Below, piece after piece: positions 52,380 to 63,246 of a stretch of DNA of 64,000 nucleotides; positions within the stretch are counted from its first letter, which is position 1; each line of letters starts with the position of its first letter. The DNA is from Geomonas subterranea (lineage in GTDB: Bacteria; Desulfobacterota; Desulfuromonadia; Geobacterales; Geobacteraceae), in assembly GCF_019063845.1 (NCBI RefSeq), contig NZ_CP077683.1, forward strand, positions 2,782,501 through 2,846,500, written 5' to 3'. A model generated the notes under the pieces. That model was given only the letters and a program-made list of their open reading frames with translations. It was not told the origin of the DNA and did no database searches. A program made the translations under genes and the position numbers.

Positions 52380-52403
52380 TTGGAGCGGGAAACGGGATTC
52401 GAA
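52380..52403 (+). repeat. attL, 24-bp copy of the tRNA-Gly 3' end
   Basis: Begins TTGGAGCGGGAAACGGG and ends TTCGAA, identical to 56932-56955. The sequences diverge at once on both sides, so the repeat is the crossover core. Confidence 0.9.
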
Positions 52404-52621
52404 GGCCTCCAAAAGCAAGTAGCTGCCTCGAAGGCCACCAACAATATCATACTATTACAAGTAGTTACCCAAAACTTCAGTGTGTCAAAAGTCCATTACA
52501 GTTCAATTAAATTCAGTCGGAATTATCAGGTACAGCAACAGCTCGGGTACAGTGTGCCTCCCAACCTGGACGACTATGCACCGGGAGGAGTCTCTAGTCT
52601 TGACGTAAGCAATACCTAACC
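52404..52621. other. Left-end spacer of the integrated element
   Basis: About 220 bases of AT-rich sequence between attL and the TIR gene stop. No coding frame is credible; the region may contain integrase arm sites. Confidence 0.3.
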
Positions 52622-53461
52622 TTATTGACTTGTTTGTAATAAATCGGCGAGCAGGTCGTTTAAACTCGGAGCAGAGAGTAATTTCTCCAAACTAGGTTTA
52701 TCACCTTGCGCTATAGCTACGAATAAACGTGCTAATGCTCTATACTCCAGCAACATTTCATTATATTCTCGTACGGTTTTAAGGTGATCTTGTTGCAGGT
52801 TACGGTGCTCTTCTAGGACATTAATCAGATGCTCAGACAATTGCTTTACTTTAGGTTCTGCACTTGTATTCTTATCTGACAATAATGATTCGAAATTTTT
52901 TTGCATTGTTCTAACTATGTCCAATGTTTCCTCAATGATCTCTTTTTCTATTCGTTCCGATTGAGGTTCTGTGGAGAGTTCTAGTACCTCCTGAATTTTT
53001 TTTTCTAAAGCAGGCCAGCACATTTCAAATGTGTTTTCAAGCTGGTCCTGGCTTAATTTAAAGTCTTGTGCTGAATTATTTATTGCTTCTAGCATCAATC
53101 TCAAGTCTTTTTTCTGTAATTGAGTGGACTGGAAGTGGATCAATGGGCCAGAGACATCAGTAGGGGTTATTCCACAAAGGAGAGTTAAAATCTTAGAACT
53201 TTCTAAATTTTTAGATAAGGCTCCTGCTTCGAACATGATCCATGGTTTCTCGGTATTTTCCTTTGTAAGACAAATTATGCCTATTTTTGACTCCTCAAGA
53301 TTTCTGCTTATGTCGCCATTCCACTTGGCTCCTTTCTCAATGTCCTCAGGAGTAAAATATGGTTGAACAAATTGTAAGACTGATGGCAACCAAGTGCGGA
53401 ATACTTCTCCTATTCTCCTGCTCTTCTCACCTGACCAGCTAATAAAAACCTTTACTTTCAT
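52622..53461 (-). CDS. TIR-domain protein
   Basis: 279 residues. The N-terminal TIR domain (about 1-140) opens with KVFISWSGEKSRRIGEVF and has the BB-loop region and the catalytic-type Glu78 in KPWIMFEAGALSK, the residue that in NADase TIR domains cleaves NAD+. Residues ~150-279 are a charged helical, coiled-coil-like region (EKEIIEETLDIVRTMQKNFE). It is the only cargo gene of the small integrated element. Bacterial TIR proteins often deplete NAD+ or make cyclic ADP-ribose on phage infection; activity here is inferred. Its promoter should lie in 53462-53934. Confidence 0.85.
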   Translation of the reverse strand: MKVKVFISWSGEKSRRIGEVFRTWLPSVLQFVQPYFTPEDIEKGAKWNGDISRNLEESKIGIICLTKENTEKPWIMFEAGALSKNLESSKILTLLCGITPTDVSGPLIHFQSTQLQKKDLRLMLEAINNSAQDFKLSQDQLENTFEMCWPALEKKIQEVLELSTEPQSERIEKEIIEETLDIVRTMQKNFESLLSDKNTSAEPKVKQLSEHLINVLEEHRNLQQDHLKTVREYNEMLLEYRALARLFVAIAQGDKPSLEKLLSAPSLNDLLADLLQTSQ

Positions 53462-53866
53462 TCCCTCTCCTTCTCAAAAGAATAAGCGCCCGGTTCAGTA
53501 ACGGGGACGATAAAATACCCACCACAGGTACCACATTAACACTACCAAAGAAAGTTTTTTCCCTTCCCAAAACTGTATTCTATCTAAGTTCATCTGAGTA
53601 CAGAGAAGCTCGCCATAGGTAACATCTCAAAATTTCAGTTTAATTCCCACATAAATAGCTTGACTCTTTTTCAATTTCACGCTACTAACACCCTAATGGA
53701 TCGACCATTAAACACGCTTGCAACGATTCGGGCGCTGTTCCCTTAACAGCATAATCGTCAGTGGTTACAGCCTTATTCTATTGCTGGGACATAATTATTT
53801 TAGAAGGGCAAGGCGCATACAGAAAGCTAGGCTGTATGGACAACCTACCCCACGATTTTTCCTTAC
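53462..53866. other. Divergent promoter and possible replication region of the element
   Basis: About 400 bases, AT-rich, between the TIR and Rep genes. No protein-coding frame. Candidate site for the Rep nick/origin and for both promoters; no recognised origin sequence could be assigned. Confidence 0.4.
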
Positions 53867-53935
53867 CTAGCTACCCCACCAAATTTTCAGGCCACTGACG
53901 ACTTCCGGCGCTTGCGCGCCCAAGGGGGTAGCTAG
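53867..53935 (+). promoter_or_regulatory. Long inverted repeat masking the Rep ribosome-binding site
   Basis: CTAGCTACCCC (53867-53877) and GGGGTAGCTAG (53925-53935) are perfect complements 47 bases apart. The right arm contains the Shine-Dalgarno GGGGG and its last G is the first base of the GTG start. A smaller hairpin GGCGC-TTGC-GCGCC (53907-53920) lies inside. Confidence 0.75.
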
Positions 53936-55209
53936 TGGCTATTTTTGTATCAACCGTAGGTGATGTAATTCCATCAGAATGTCCTTCCCTGGCTGAATCA
54001 GCCGGCGGAGCGGCCACGGTTTCCGGCTCTGCCGGTTCCGCGGTTGCGGAGCAGGTTGATTCTTCCAGCATGGCGGTGCCTCTAACAGGCCATGCGCAAA
54101 ACCCACCTATAACAGATTTCCTCTTTCTTTCCTGCGGTATCGACACGCTCGACCTTGGGCTGTTCGTCTCCTGGGACACCACCTGGAACACCACAAAGGA
54201 AGGCCTTGAGGATAAAAAAACTGCCGCACAAAAGACAACAGGTCTTCTCGACAAAACAGATATTGGAAGAGAATTCCTACACCATCCAAGCGGCAAAGCC
54301 CCAAATTACCGCTATCAACTGCACTTCCCTGAATACCGCATTTACATCGCCATTTCTGACAAACCAGGCAAAACCCCTAATGTCTATGTCACCATAAAGT
54401 CAGAAACCCTCTGGCACGTTGAGTTCCCTACAATCCTTGAACTCTTGGAATTAGATCTCGACAGCTTCGGTGGAACAATCGAGCGCATACAACCTAGCAG
54501 AGTTGACTTGTGCGCTGACTTCAGAATCAATCCTCCCCCCACCTTGCAATTCATACAGCAGCATCGGGTGTCGCGTAGCACCATGATACGCCCCTACCTG
54601 AGCGGCGAGACGTTGGAAACCTTCTATTCTGGCTCGCCAACCTCCCCGGTTCAAATCCGCATCTATGACAAGGGCAAGGAAATCCAGAAATCCAACAAGC
54701 AATGGTTCCTTCCCATCTGGGGAGTTGATACCGCCGAGGGTGTCTGGCGAGTTGAATTCCAGTTGCGGCGAACATTTCTCCACCAATACAGGATCAAGAC
54801 CATAGAAGACCTATGGGGCAAGATAGGAACAATCTGGGAGTATCTGACAGCGGAATGGTTCTCTTTGAGATTCCCCGATAACGATAAGGCAGAACGGCGC
54901 ACCATCCATCCCTGGTGGCTATCTGTTCAGGAGTGCAGTGAACGATTCGGGGGGATGATCGAGGCAAGACGCACATATACCACTGACACGGTAGAGCCAA
55001 TTCAGAAGACCCTGGCTCATATCTGCGGACGGCTCGTTTCCATAGCTGCCCAAGAAGGCATTAAGGATAGGATGAAAGCGATTCTGCATCTGGAGGAACT
55101 GATTTACCAACGGATGGATGATGAAAAATTCCAAAGCGAGTACAAAAAGAAGGCAATAAAGCTCGGCTATCGCGGAGAGTTGGGAGGGACAGATTATGAA
55201 GTCTTCTGA
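53935..55209 (+). CDS. Replication initiation factor / MobT-like relaxase (Rep_trans)
   Basis: 424 residues from a GTG preceded by AAGGGGGTAGCTA. The N-terminal ~50 residues are low-complexity (Ala/Ser/Gly-rich). The Rep_trans core shows IQPSRVDLCADFRI near residue 186, VQIRIYDKGKEI near 240, and EGVWRVEFQLRR. Rep_trans proteins nick DNA to start rolling-circle replication or, as in MobT of ICEs, act as relaxases. It overlaps the next gene by 14 bases. In this element it probably copies the excised circle and may allow mobilisation. Confidence 0.8.
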   Translation: MAIFVSTVGDVIPSECPSLAESAGGAATVSGSAGSAVAEQVDSSSMAVPLTGHAQNPPITDFLFLSCGIDTLDLGLFVSWDTTWNTTKEGLEDKKTAAQKTTGLLDKTDIGREFLHHPSGKAPNYRYQLHFPEYRIYIAISDKPGKTPNVYVTIKSETLWHVEFPTILELLELDLDSFGGTIERIQPSRVDLCADFRINPPPTLQFIQQHRVSRSTMIRPYLSGETLETFYSGSPTSPVQIRIYDKGKEIQKSNKQWFLPIWGVDTAEGVWRVEFQLRRTFLHQYRIKTIEDLWGKIGTIWEYLTAEWFSLRFPDNDKAERRTIHPWWLSVQECSERFGGMIEARRTYTTDTVEPIQKTLAHICGRLVSIAAQEGIKDRMKAILHLEELIYQRMDDEKFQSEYKKKAIKLGYRGELGGTDYEVF

Positions 55210-55540
55210 TTCTTTACCATCCCCTGCTGAAATCATGACCGTGGAACAGTTCGCCGATAGGATACAGGTATCTCGGACTACCGTCTTCGGCTGGCTGAAA
55301 ACGGGGGTTCTTCATGAAGGCGTCCACTACTTCCGAATTGGCAGAATCCTCCGGTTCTGCTGGCAGGAAGGCCTCTTCTTCAACGGCCAGCAGAAGCCGC
55401 CTCTGGAGGATGAAGGCCAAGCAGCTCCGCCGCCGGTGCCGCGGAGTGAGCACGATTCACAGCGAGGCGCAGCCTCGGTCCCAGGCCCGGGGTTGACTTT
55501 CAGCAGGGGCGCAGCCCCGGCCATCAACCTTGACTATTGA
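55196..55540 (+). CDS. Excisionase-like HTH protein
   Basis: 114 residues; GGAGGGA precedes the ATG, which lies within the end of the Rep gene. A MerR-like/excisionase helix-turn-helix (EQFADRIQVSRTTVFGWLKT) is followed by RIGRILRFCWQEG. The last ~40 residues are Pro/Gly/Ala-rich with two partial repeats (QRGAASVPGPG, SRGAAPAINL). The position next to the integrase supports a directionality factor that favours excision. Confidence 0.75.
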   Translation: MKSSDSLPSPAEIMTVEQFADRIQVSRTTVFGWLKTGVLHEGVHYFRIGRILRFCWQEGLFFNGQQKPPLEDEGQAAPPPVPRSEHDSQRGAASVPGPGLTFSRGAAPAINLDY

Positions 55541-55617
55541 TTATGAAATGAAATGCCGCTATTCTCCGCCACGGACTAAGACACACTGAAGGGAGGGTAA
55601 CGCCATGAGGACCTAAA
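55541..55617. promoter_or_regulatory. Integrase leader with a three-codon frame
   Basis: GGGAGGG precedes an ATG at 55604 that reads Met-Arg-Thr-stop; its GAGG then serves as Shine-Dalgarno for the integrase ATG at 55618. Reinitiation could set integrase levels. Confidence 0.4.
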
Positions 55618-56925
55618 ATGAAAATAAAGAAAGGAAATCTCGCCATCGAAGCACCCATCAAGGAAACCGGAGTCATCAAACGGCGGAAAGGCTCCCAAAA
55701 GCTCTATGTCGATTTCTACTACTTCGGCAAGAGAATCACCCGATCAACTGAGCTTGACGACACACCGGCCAATGAGAGGAAGGTTCGCAGCTTCCTTAAC
55801 AGGATCACGGAGCGGATCGAAGACGGCACTTTTAAATTTGCCGATGCTTTCCCTGGCGCCTCGGATCAGGAAAAAGCTTTCTTCACCCAAAAAGAAGGAA
55901 GGGAATATCGACCTGAACCGCATCAGGTGCTTTTCGGAGACTACGCTAAAGAGTGGATGGAAAACATCTACCCCACCTTTGGCTCTCCGACTAAGCGGAA
56001 CGATTACCGCGAGGCACTGAACACCAGGATATTTCCCTACTTCAAGCACTACACCTTCTACCAGCTCACCAGCACGACACTCTTCAAGTTCACCGAATCG
56101 CTGGTGCGGCTAAAGGGGAAGGACAAAGGGAAGCCGCTTTCCACGGCACGAAAGGTAAATCTGCTTATTCCCTTCCGAGCTATCTGGAATGATGCCTGTG
56201 ATCATTACCGCTGGGTGCTGAAAAGCCCCTTCGACAACCTGAAAAAGAAGCTGCCGAAGACCGAGAAGAAAGAGCACATCGTCATCAGGCTCCATGATTG
56301 GTTCAAGTTCCTTGATAACCTCGAAACGCATTACCGGCCCATTGCGGAAATCATGATCCTGACCGGCATGATCCCCTCCGAGTTGGGAGAACTGAAGCGG
56401 GAAGACATCGAAGGCGATTACATCAATGTCAGAAGCTCCTATGTCCTCGGTGAAGAAAAGAAGAGCCTCAAGACCGCTTTCAGAAAGAGGCAAATCTTCA
56501 TCACCCAGGCCATCAGGGAACGGCTGCAAACCATTCTGGACCGTTCAACTTCTCCGCACGTTTTCCTTATGGAAGACGGAAAGAGATTCAACAGCAGCCG
56601 GTTCAGCAAAATATGGAAGAAGGCCATAGAAAGGGCGGGAATCCCTGAAACGACCTCCTACTCTGCCCGGCACTCCTTCGCGGCCTGGAGCCTCATTATC
56701 GGCGTCAATCCGCTACGGCTAGTAAGTCTCATGGGACACGCCAGCAAACAGATGGTCTATGAGGTCTACGGGAATTACGTGGAAGGCCTGGAGGATGACG
56801 CGGAGGAAATGCTTGATTACTTCGGGAAGGACTTCGTATCCCGAAAAAGCAAATCCCCGGTTCCGTTTAGGGACAGTACCGGGGACAGTCTTGGAAGTTC
56901 CGTTCTAACTACTGGAACCATTTAG
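55618..56925 (+). CDS. Tyrosine-family site-specific integrase
   Basis: 435 residues: an arm-binding start (RRKGSQKLYVDFYYFGKRIT), a SAM-like core-binding domain (FGDYAKEWMENIYPTF) and a catalytic domain. Box II is seen in SYSARHSFAAWSL, a second His in LMGHAS and the nucleophile Tyr in GNYVEG near residue 387. The first catalytic Arg normally lies in TG-L-R; here the sequence is TGMIPSELGELK, with Ile at that place. Related mobile-element integrases share this TGMI variant, so it need not be inactive. It abuts the tRNA-Gly, its attachment site. Confidence 0.9.
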   Translation: MKIKKGNLAIEAPIKETGVIKRRKGSQKLYVDFYYFGKRITRSTELDDTPANERKVRSFLNRITERIEDGTFKFADAFPGASDQEKAFFTQKEGREYRPEPHQVLFGDYAKEWMENIYPTFGSPTKRNDYREALNTRIFPYFKHYTFYQLTSTTLFKFTESLVRLKGKDKGKPLSTARKVNLLIPFRAIWNDACDHYRWVLKSPFDNLKKKLPKTEKKEHIVIRLHDWFKFLDNLETHYRPIAEIMILTGMIPSELGELKREDIEGDYINVRSSYVLGEEKKSLKTAFRKRQIFITQAIRERLQTILDRSTSPHVFLMEDGKRFNSSRFSKIWKKAIERAGIPETTSYSARHSFAAWSLIIGVNPLRLVSLMGHASKQMVYEVYGNYVEGLEDDAEEMLDYFGKDFVSRKSKSPVPFRDSTGDSLGSSVLTTGTI

Positions 56926-56932
56926 TATTAAT

Positions 56933-57007
<75 letters not shown>

Positions 57008-57088
57008 TTGGTGGAAGAAAACTTTTACCCCATCAGACGGATCTTGTCAATGGTTTTGTTGGGTTTCCGCCTTCGCGCGTTGCGCTAC

Positions 57089-57250
57089 GGTGGACAAGTC
57101 CACCTTCGTGTCTTGTGCTATGGGTGGACAGGTCCACCTTCGTATCATGTCACGGGGGACAAGTCCACCTTCGGGGTTCACTTGGGGTGGACGAGACGGG
57201 GGCCGGTCGGGGAACGGGGGGGGGAAACGCACAGTCCACCTTTTCCCCGT
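57089..57250 (+). repeat. Repeated short hairpins GGTGGACAAGTCCACC
   Basis: GGTGGAC-x-x-GTCCACC dyads occur at 57089-57104, 57123-57138 and 57154-57169 (first base pair changed), each followed by TTCG, with degenerate half-copies GGGTGGACGAG near 57184 and CAGTCCACC near 57232. Confidence 0.8.
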
Positions 57251-57279
57251 TGGCGCCCAACGAGGGCTCGCCCCGGGAT

Positions 57280-57570
57280 TTACTTCACCACGAGTTTACT
57301 GAGCATCTTCTCGGCGAGGTCCTGGCTGGTTACTTGATAGGTGCCACTCTTGATCTGCGCACGTAACTCCTCGACCCGGTCCACCCGGATGTCATCCCGC
57401 CTCTGCTTGGTGGTGGGGACCACGGGCATGTAGCTCGACAGCTCGACTTTGTCGGCGGCTGCCTGCTGCTTGGCTGCTTCCGCTTGCGCCTCGCCGGTAT
57501 CGGGCTTGTCGTTGCGCACGACGGCAAGATGGGAAACGGCCGGGTTGGAATTGAGCTCTTCAAGTTTCAT
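57280..57570 (-). CDS. flgM: Anti-sigma-28 factor FlgM
   Basis: 96 residues; GGGGGC precedes the ATG. FlgM features: an unstructured, Gln/Ala-rich N-terminus and a C-terminal half RVDRVEELRAQIKSGTYQV followed by SQDLAEKML, the sigma-binding helices. It holds FliA (sigma-28) inactive until the hook is finished. It is the first flagellar gene of a region that is otherwise unrelated here; the neighbouring operons run the same way but with gaps. Confidence 0.9.
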   Translation of the reverse strand: MKLEELNSNPAVSHLAVVRNDKPDTGEAQAEAAKQQAAADKVELSSYMPVVPTTKQRRDDIRVDRVEELRAQIKSGTYQVTSQDLAEKMLSKLVVK

Positions 57571-57638
57571 CTGATTGCGCCCCCAGTAGGTCAGGTAGGT
57601 TTAGGTTTACTTCCGTTTCGACACCCTTTCATATAACT

Positions 57639-58319
57639 TTAGCTTTTTTTCATCGCGGCCACGTTTTTTCCTTGCGCAAACGGAAGATCAAGCAGGGAGG
57701 GGAAGTCGGGGACCCGGTAGTGGGCCTCTTCGAGCTCGCTTGCATCGCCGTAACCGTAGCTGCAGCCAACGGTCCAGACTCCCGCCCCGCCCCCGGCGGC
57801 GATGTCGTTCACGCTGTCGCCTACCATGACGCATTGCCCCGCGGCGACGCCGAACTCGCTCAGTACGGCGAGAACGGGCTCGGGGGAGGGTTTCCGGTAC
57901 GGAAAGGAATCGGCTCCGAAGATGTCGGTAAAATGCCGCTCAAGCCCCAGCTTACCGAGCACCTCCCGGCACAGGGCGACGTTCTTGTTGGAAAGGACCA
58001 CCATCGGGATCCCCAGACCGGAAAGCTCTATCAGGGTCTCGGGAACGCCGGGGTAGGGATGGGTCTTGTCGGCTATGTGGGCCAGGTTGTAGGCCAGGAA
58101 CTCTTCCAGCGCCTGCTCGACCTCGGGGTCGCCCACGCCGGGGAGCGCGCGCTCCACCAGCGAGCGCGCCCCCTGCCCCACCAGCTTGCGCACGTCGCTT
58201 ACGCCGATGCGCGGCAGCCCGTTGCGCTCACGGATCAGGTTGGTGGCGTCGGTCAGGTCGGGCAGGGAATCGATCAGTGTGCCGTCCAGGTCGAAGATGA
58301 GCAGGCGGATGGGATCCAT
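57639..58319 (-). CDS. gph: HAD-family phosphatase, phosphoglycolate-phosphatase-like
   Basis: 226 residues from the ATG at 58319 (GGAGAG upstream); longer frames run back through sequence that is not protein-like. Motif I FDLDGTLIDS near residue 8, motif II VVLSNKNVALC, motif III FPYRKPSPEPVL and motif IV MVGDSVNDIAAGGGAG, all HAD signatures with a C1 cap. Family members remove phosphate from 2-phosphoglycolate; related PpaX acts on pyrophosphate. Substrate is therefore a likely guess. Confidence 0.85.
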   Translation of the reverse strand: MDPIRLLIFDLDGTLIDSLPDLTDATNLIRERNGLPRIGVSDVRKLVGQGARSLVERALPGVGDPEVEQALEEFLAYNLAHIADKTHPYPGVPETLIELSGLGIPMVVLSNKNVALCREVLGKLGLERHFTDIFGADSFPYRKPSPEPVLAVLSEFGVAAGQCVMVGDSVNDIAAGGGAGVWTVGCSYGYGDASELEEAHYRVPDFPSLLDLPFAQGKNVAAMKKS

Positions 58320-58406
58320 TATCTCTCCACGGTTGAGGGGACACAGTATCGGGGACAGGCACCTGCGGAGCAACTCCCCTTGAGTGAGTCCCCTAGATAC
58401 GAAAGA

Positions 58407-58442
58407 ACCGCGGCAACCGGCTTGCGCGCCGGTCACCGCGGT
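58407..58442 (-). terminator. Hairpin between gph and guaA
   Basis: ACCGCGG-CA-ACCGGC, loop TTGCGC, GCCGGT-CA-CCGCGGT: two stacked stems with matching internal loops. T-runs flank it on both strands. It lies 44 bases beyond the guaA stop. Confidence 0.8.
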
Positions 58443-58485
58443 GTTTTTTGCAATAAACGAACCTTCTAGAAATGAGGCGCGGGGA

Positions 58486-60036
58486 TTACTCCCACTCGAT
58501 GGTCGCGGGGGGCTTCTGGCTGATGTCGTACACCACGCGGTTGACACCCTTGACTTCGTTGATGATTCGCGAGGATATGCTCCCCAGGAGCTCGTAGGGA
58601 AGCTTGACCCAGTCGGCGGTCATGCCGTCCAGGGAGTTCACGGCGCGCAGGGCGACGGTCCACTCGTAGGTGCGGGCGTCACCCATGACGCCGACGGTTT
58701 TCACCGGGAGCAGCACGGCAAAGGACTGCCAGATGTCGCGATATAACCCAGCCTTGCGGATTTCCTCGATGACGATGGCGTCGGCCTCGCGCAGGATGTC
58801 GAGCTTTTCCACGGAGAGTTCGCCGATGCAGCGGATGGCGAGCCCCGGCCCCGGGAACGGCTGGCGATATACCACCTCGTCGGGCATGCCCAGTTCCTTG
58901 CCCAGTAGCCTGACCTCGTCCTTGAAGAGCTCGCGCACCGGCTCGAGGAGCTTCAGGTTCATCTTATCGGGGAGGCCGCCCACGTTGTGGTGGCTCTTGA
59001 TGACGGCGGAGGGGCCCTTGGTGGAGACGGACTCGATCACGTCGGGGTAGAGGGTACCCTGCGCCAGGTAGTCGACCTGGCCCAGCTTCTTGGCCTCCTC
59101 CTCGAAGAGGTAGATGAACTCGTTGCCGATGATCTTGCGCTTCTGCTCGGGGTCCGAGACGCCGTCCAGCATCCCGAGGAAGCGGTCGGTGGCGTCGACG
59201 TAGTCGAGGTTGATCTTGAAGTGCTTGGTGAAGAGGTTCACCACTTTTTCAGCCTCCCCCTTGCGCAGCAGGCCGTTGTTCACGAAGACGCACTGGAGCT
59301 GGTCGCCGATGGCCTTGTGGATCAACACGGCGACGACGGAGGAGTCAACCCCGCCGGAGAGGGCGCAGAGCACCTTGCCGGTGCCGACTTTCCTGCGTAT
59401 CTCCTCGATCTCGGTCTCGATGAAGTTGGCCATGGTCCAGGTCGGCTTGGAGCCGCAGACGTTGAACAGGAAGTTGCCGAGCATCTCGTCGCCGCGGGGG
59501 GTGTGCACCACTTCGGGATGGAACTGCACGCCGTAGAAGTTGCGCTTCTCGTCCTTCATGGCGGCCACCGGGCAGCCGGTGGTGTGGGCCATCAGCTTGA
59601 AGCCGGCCGGCATCTGCTCGATGCGGTCGCCGTGGGACATCCAGACTTCGGCGCCCCCCTCGAAGCCGGAGAAGATCTCGCTCTCGCCGTCGAGGACCAG
59701 GGTGGCGCGGCCGAACTCGCGCTTGTCGCAACGCTCCACGCGCCCGCCCAGCTGCTGGGTCATGAGCTGCATGCCGTAGCAGATGCCGAGGACCGGGATG
59801 CCGAGGTCGTAGATGCCGAGGTCGGAGTGCGGGGCGTCCTTGTCGTAGACGCTGGAGGGGCCGCCGGAGAGGATGATCCCTTTCGGGGCGAAGGCCTTGA
59901 TCTTCTCGAGCGCCATGTTGTAGGGGTGGATCTCGCAGTACACGCTCTGCTCTCTCACCCGGCGCGCGATGAGCTGGGTCACCTGGGAGCCGAAGTCGAG
60001 GATCAGCACCTTTTCGGAGTGGATATCTACGGTCAT
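58486..60036 (-). CDS. guaA: GMP synthase (glutamine-hydrolysing)
   Basis: 516 residues, normal length; AAGGAACC precedes the ATG. Glutamine amidotransferase domain (about 8-200) with the catalytic Cys in GICYGMQLM and the His of [12 protein letters not shown]-pyrophosphatase domain with the P-loop [12 protein letters not shown] near residue 230; C-terminal dimerisation domain ending in PPATIEWE. It turns XMP, glutamine and ATP into GMP. It lies downstream of guaB in the same direction, separated by a family B repeat. Confidence 0.97.
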   Translation of the reverse strand: MTVDIHSEKVLILDFGSQVTQLIARRVREQSVYCEIHPYNMALEKIKAFAPKGIILSGGPSSVYDKDAPHSDLGIYDLGIPVLGICYGMQLMTQQLGGRVERCDKREFGRATLVLDGESEIFSGFEGGAEVWMSHGDRIEQMPAGFKLMAHTTGCPVAAMKDEKRNFYGVQFHPEVVHTPRGDEMLGNFLFNVCGSKPTWTMANFIETEIEEIRRKVGTGKVLCALSGGVDSSVVAVLIHKAIGDQLQCVFVNNGLLRKGEAEKVVNLFTKHFKINLDYVDATDRFLGMLDGVSDPEQKRKIIGNEFIYLFEEEAKKLGQVDYLAQGTLYPDVIESVSTKGPSAVIKSHHNVGGLPDKMNLKLLEPVRELFKDEVRLLGKELGMPDEVVYRQPFPGPGLAIRCIGELSVEKLDILREADAIVIEEIRKAGLYRDIWQSFAVLLPVKTVGVMGDARTYEWTVALRAVNSLDGMTADWVKLPYELLGSISSRIINEVKGVNRVVYDISQKPPATIEWE

Positions 60037-60072
60037 TGTCTGGTTCCTTATCTATTGAAAGTCGAAAGGCTG

Positions 60073-60169
60073 TAACGCAAAGGCGCAAAGTCGCAAAGCC
60101 GCGGAGAGGAGCGAGAAGCCGGGAAGTACTCTTCCCTGGCGTCTCCGCGCCTCCGCGGCTTTGCGTTAT
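60073..60169. repeat. Dispersed repeat, family B, between guaB and guaA
   Basis: Arms AACGCAAAGGCGCAAAGTCG (60074-60093) continuing into CAAAGCCGCGGAG, and CTCCGCGGCTTTGCGTTA (60151-60168), inverted around about 50 bases. Confidence 0.9.
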
Positions 60170-60182
60170 AGGTGTGTTGCCG

Positions 60183-61985
<1,803 letters not shown>

Positions 61986-63056
61986 TTACATCGGGATGAA
62001 GGCGTCCTTGCTTCCCATGCGGCCCAGGGAGGCGACGATCAGCTCGACGGCGTTGTCCAGGTCGGAAAGCGACATGGTCTCCACCGGGGTGTGCATGTAA
62101 CGCAGCGGCAGCTTGACGAGGGCGGTGGCGACGCCGCCGCGGGAGATCTGCATGACGTTGGCATCGGTGCCGGTCGCGCGGGCGATGCCGGTGTACTGCA
62201 CGGCGATGTTGTTGCTGCTTGCCGTGTCCGAGAGGAGATCGAACAGAACCGGGTTGATGTTGGCGCCGCGCGGCAGGATCGGCCCCTTGCCGAGCCCCAC
62301 CTCGCCGTTGTGCTTCTTGTCCACGTCCGGCTGGTCGGTGGCGAAGTCCACTTCGACGCAGATGCCGACGTCGGGGTTGACCGAGTAGGAACTGGTAGTG
62401 CCGCCGCGCAGTCCCACTTCCTCCTGGACCGAGGAAACCCCGTAGAGGTCGACCGGGAGCCGGTCCGGGAGTTCGGAGACCCGCCTCAGCACCTCGGCCA
62501 CCACGAAGCTGCCCGCCTTGTCGTCCAGGCCGCGCGAGCTGACCCGGTCGCCGAAGAGGCACTCGAGGTTGCTGGCAAAGGTGATGGGATCCCCCACGCG
62601 CACCCACTCCTGCGCCTCCTTCTTGCTGGCGGCGCCGATGTCGATGTACTGGGCGTCGAGCTTGATGACGGTGTCGCGTTCCTTGGGCTCGATCAAGTGG
62701 ATGGGGCGTTTGCCGATGACGCCGTTCAGCCTGCCACGGGAGGTGTGAACGTGCACCCGCATACCGGGGGTAATGTGCGGGTCCACCCCGCCGATGGCGG
62801 AGAAGTGGAGGAAGCCGTTGTCGTCGAGGTAGCGCACCTGGAGACCGATCTCGTCGGAGTGTCCCACCACCATGACCCGTGGGCGGCTCTTCCCTTCCCC
62901 CTGGATCATCCCGAAGACGTTGCCCATGACGTCGGTGGCCACCTGGCAGAAGGGTTCTATATAGGAGCGGAATACCCGCTGGGCCGGCTGCTCGTACCCC
63001 GAGGGGCTGGGCGCGGCCAGAAGCTCTTGCAGAAATTCAAAGGATGCGTCGCGCAT
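61986..63056 (-). CDS. M42-family aminopeptidase
   Basis: 356 residues. M42 metal and catalytic residues are visible: VVGHSDEIGLQV (metal His), SRGLDDKAGSFV (bridging Asp), the catalytic Glu pair in SSVQEEVGLRGG, VEVDFATDQ and the final His in YMHTPVETMSLSDL. The family forms tetrahedral dodecamers that clear peptides or act as glucanase-type deblocking enzymes. The ATG lies after GAGGTTTCACATG-type sequence; a weak GAGG site. Length is normal. Confidence 0.93.
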   Translation of the reverse strand: MRDASFEFLQELLAAPSPSGYEQPAQRVFRSYIEPFCQVATDVMGNVFGMIQGEGKSRPRVMVVGHSDEIGLQVRYLDDNGFLHFSAIGGVDPHITPGMRVHVHTSRGRLNGVIGKRPIHLIEPKERDTVIKLDAQYIDIGAASKKEAQEWVRVGDPITFASNLECLFGDRVSSRGLDDKAGSFVVAEVLRRVSELPDRLPVDLYGVSSVQEEVGLRGGTTSSYSVNPDVGICVEVDFATDQPDVDKKHNGEVGLGKGPILPRGANINPVLFDLLSDTASSNNIAVQYTGIARATGTDANVMQISRGGVATALVKLPLRYMHTPVETMSLSDLDNAVELIVASLGRMGSKDAFIPM

Positions 63057-63246
63057 GTGAAACCTCGTAAGAACAGATTGAGATTGAAATCAAGATTAAG
63101 AAGGCGCTGAGCCTGCTCTCACACTACGCCCACCTGGGCTTTTTTTCAATTCCCGCCGCCGTGATGCGACACGGGACGCGGACGCTCCGCTGCAGCTCGA
63201 GCATTATCTAATCGTCTCAATCGTTATCCCGGATACAGGATTACCA
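63057..63246. other. Intergenic region upstream of the M42 gene
   Basis: 190 bases with the promoter and a short T-run at 63140-63147; nothing else seen. Confidence 0.3.

Noticed and set aside
52404..52621. Small gene inside the left end of the element
   Set aside because: The open frame begins in the attachment repeat itself, has no ribosome-binding site and no recognisable protein.
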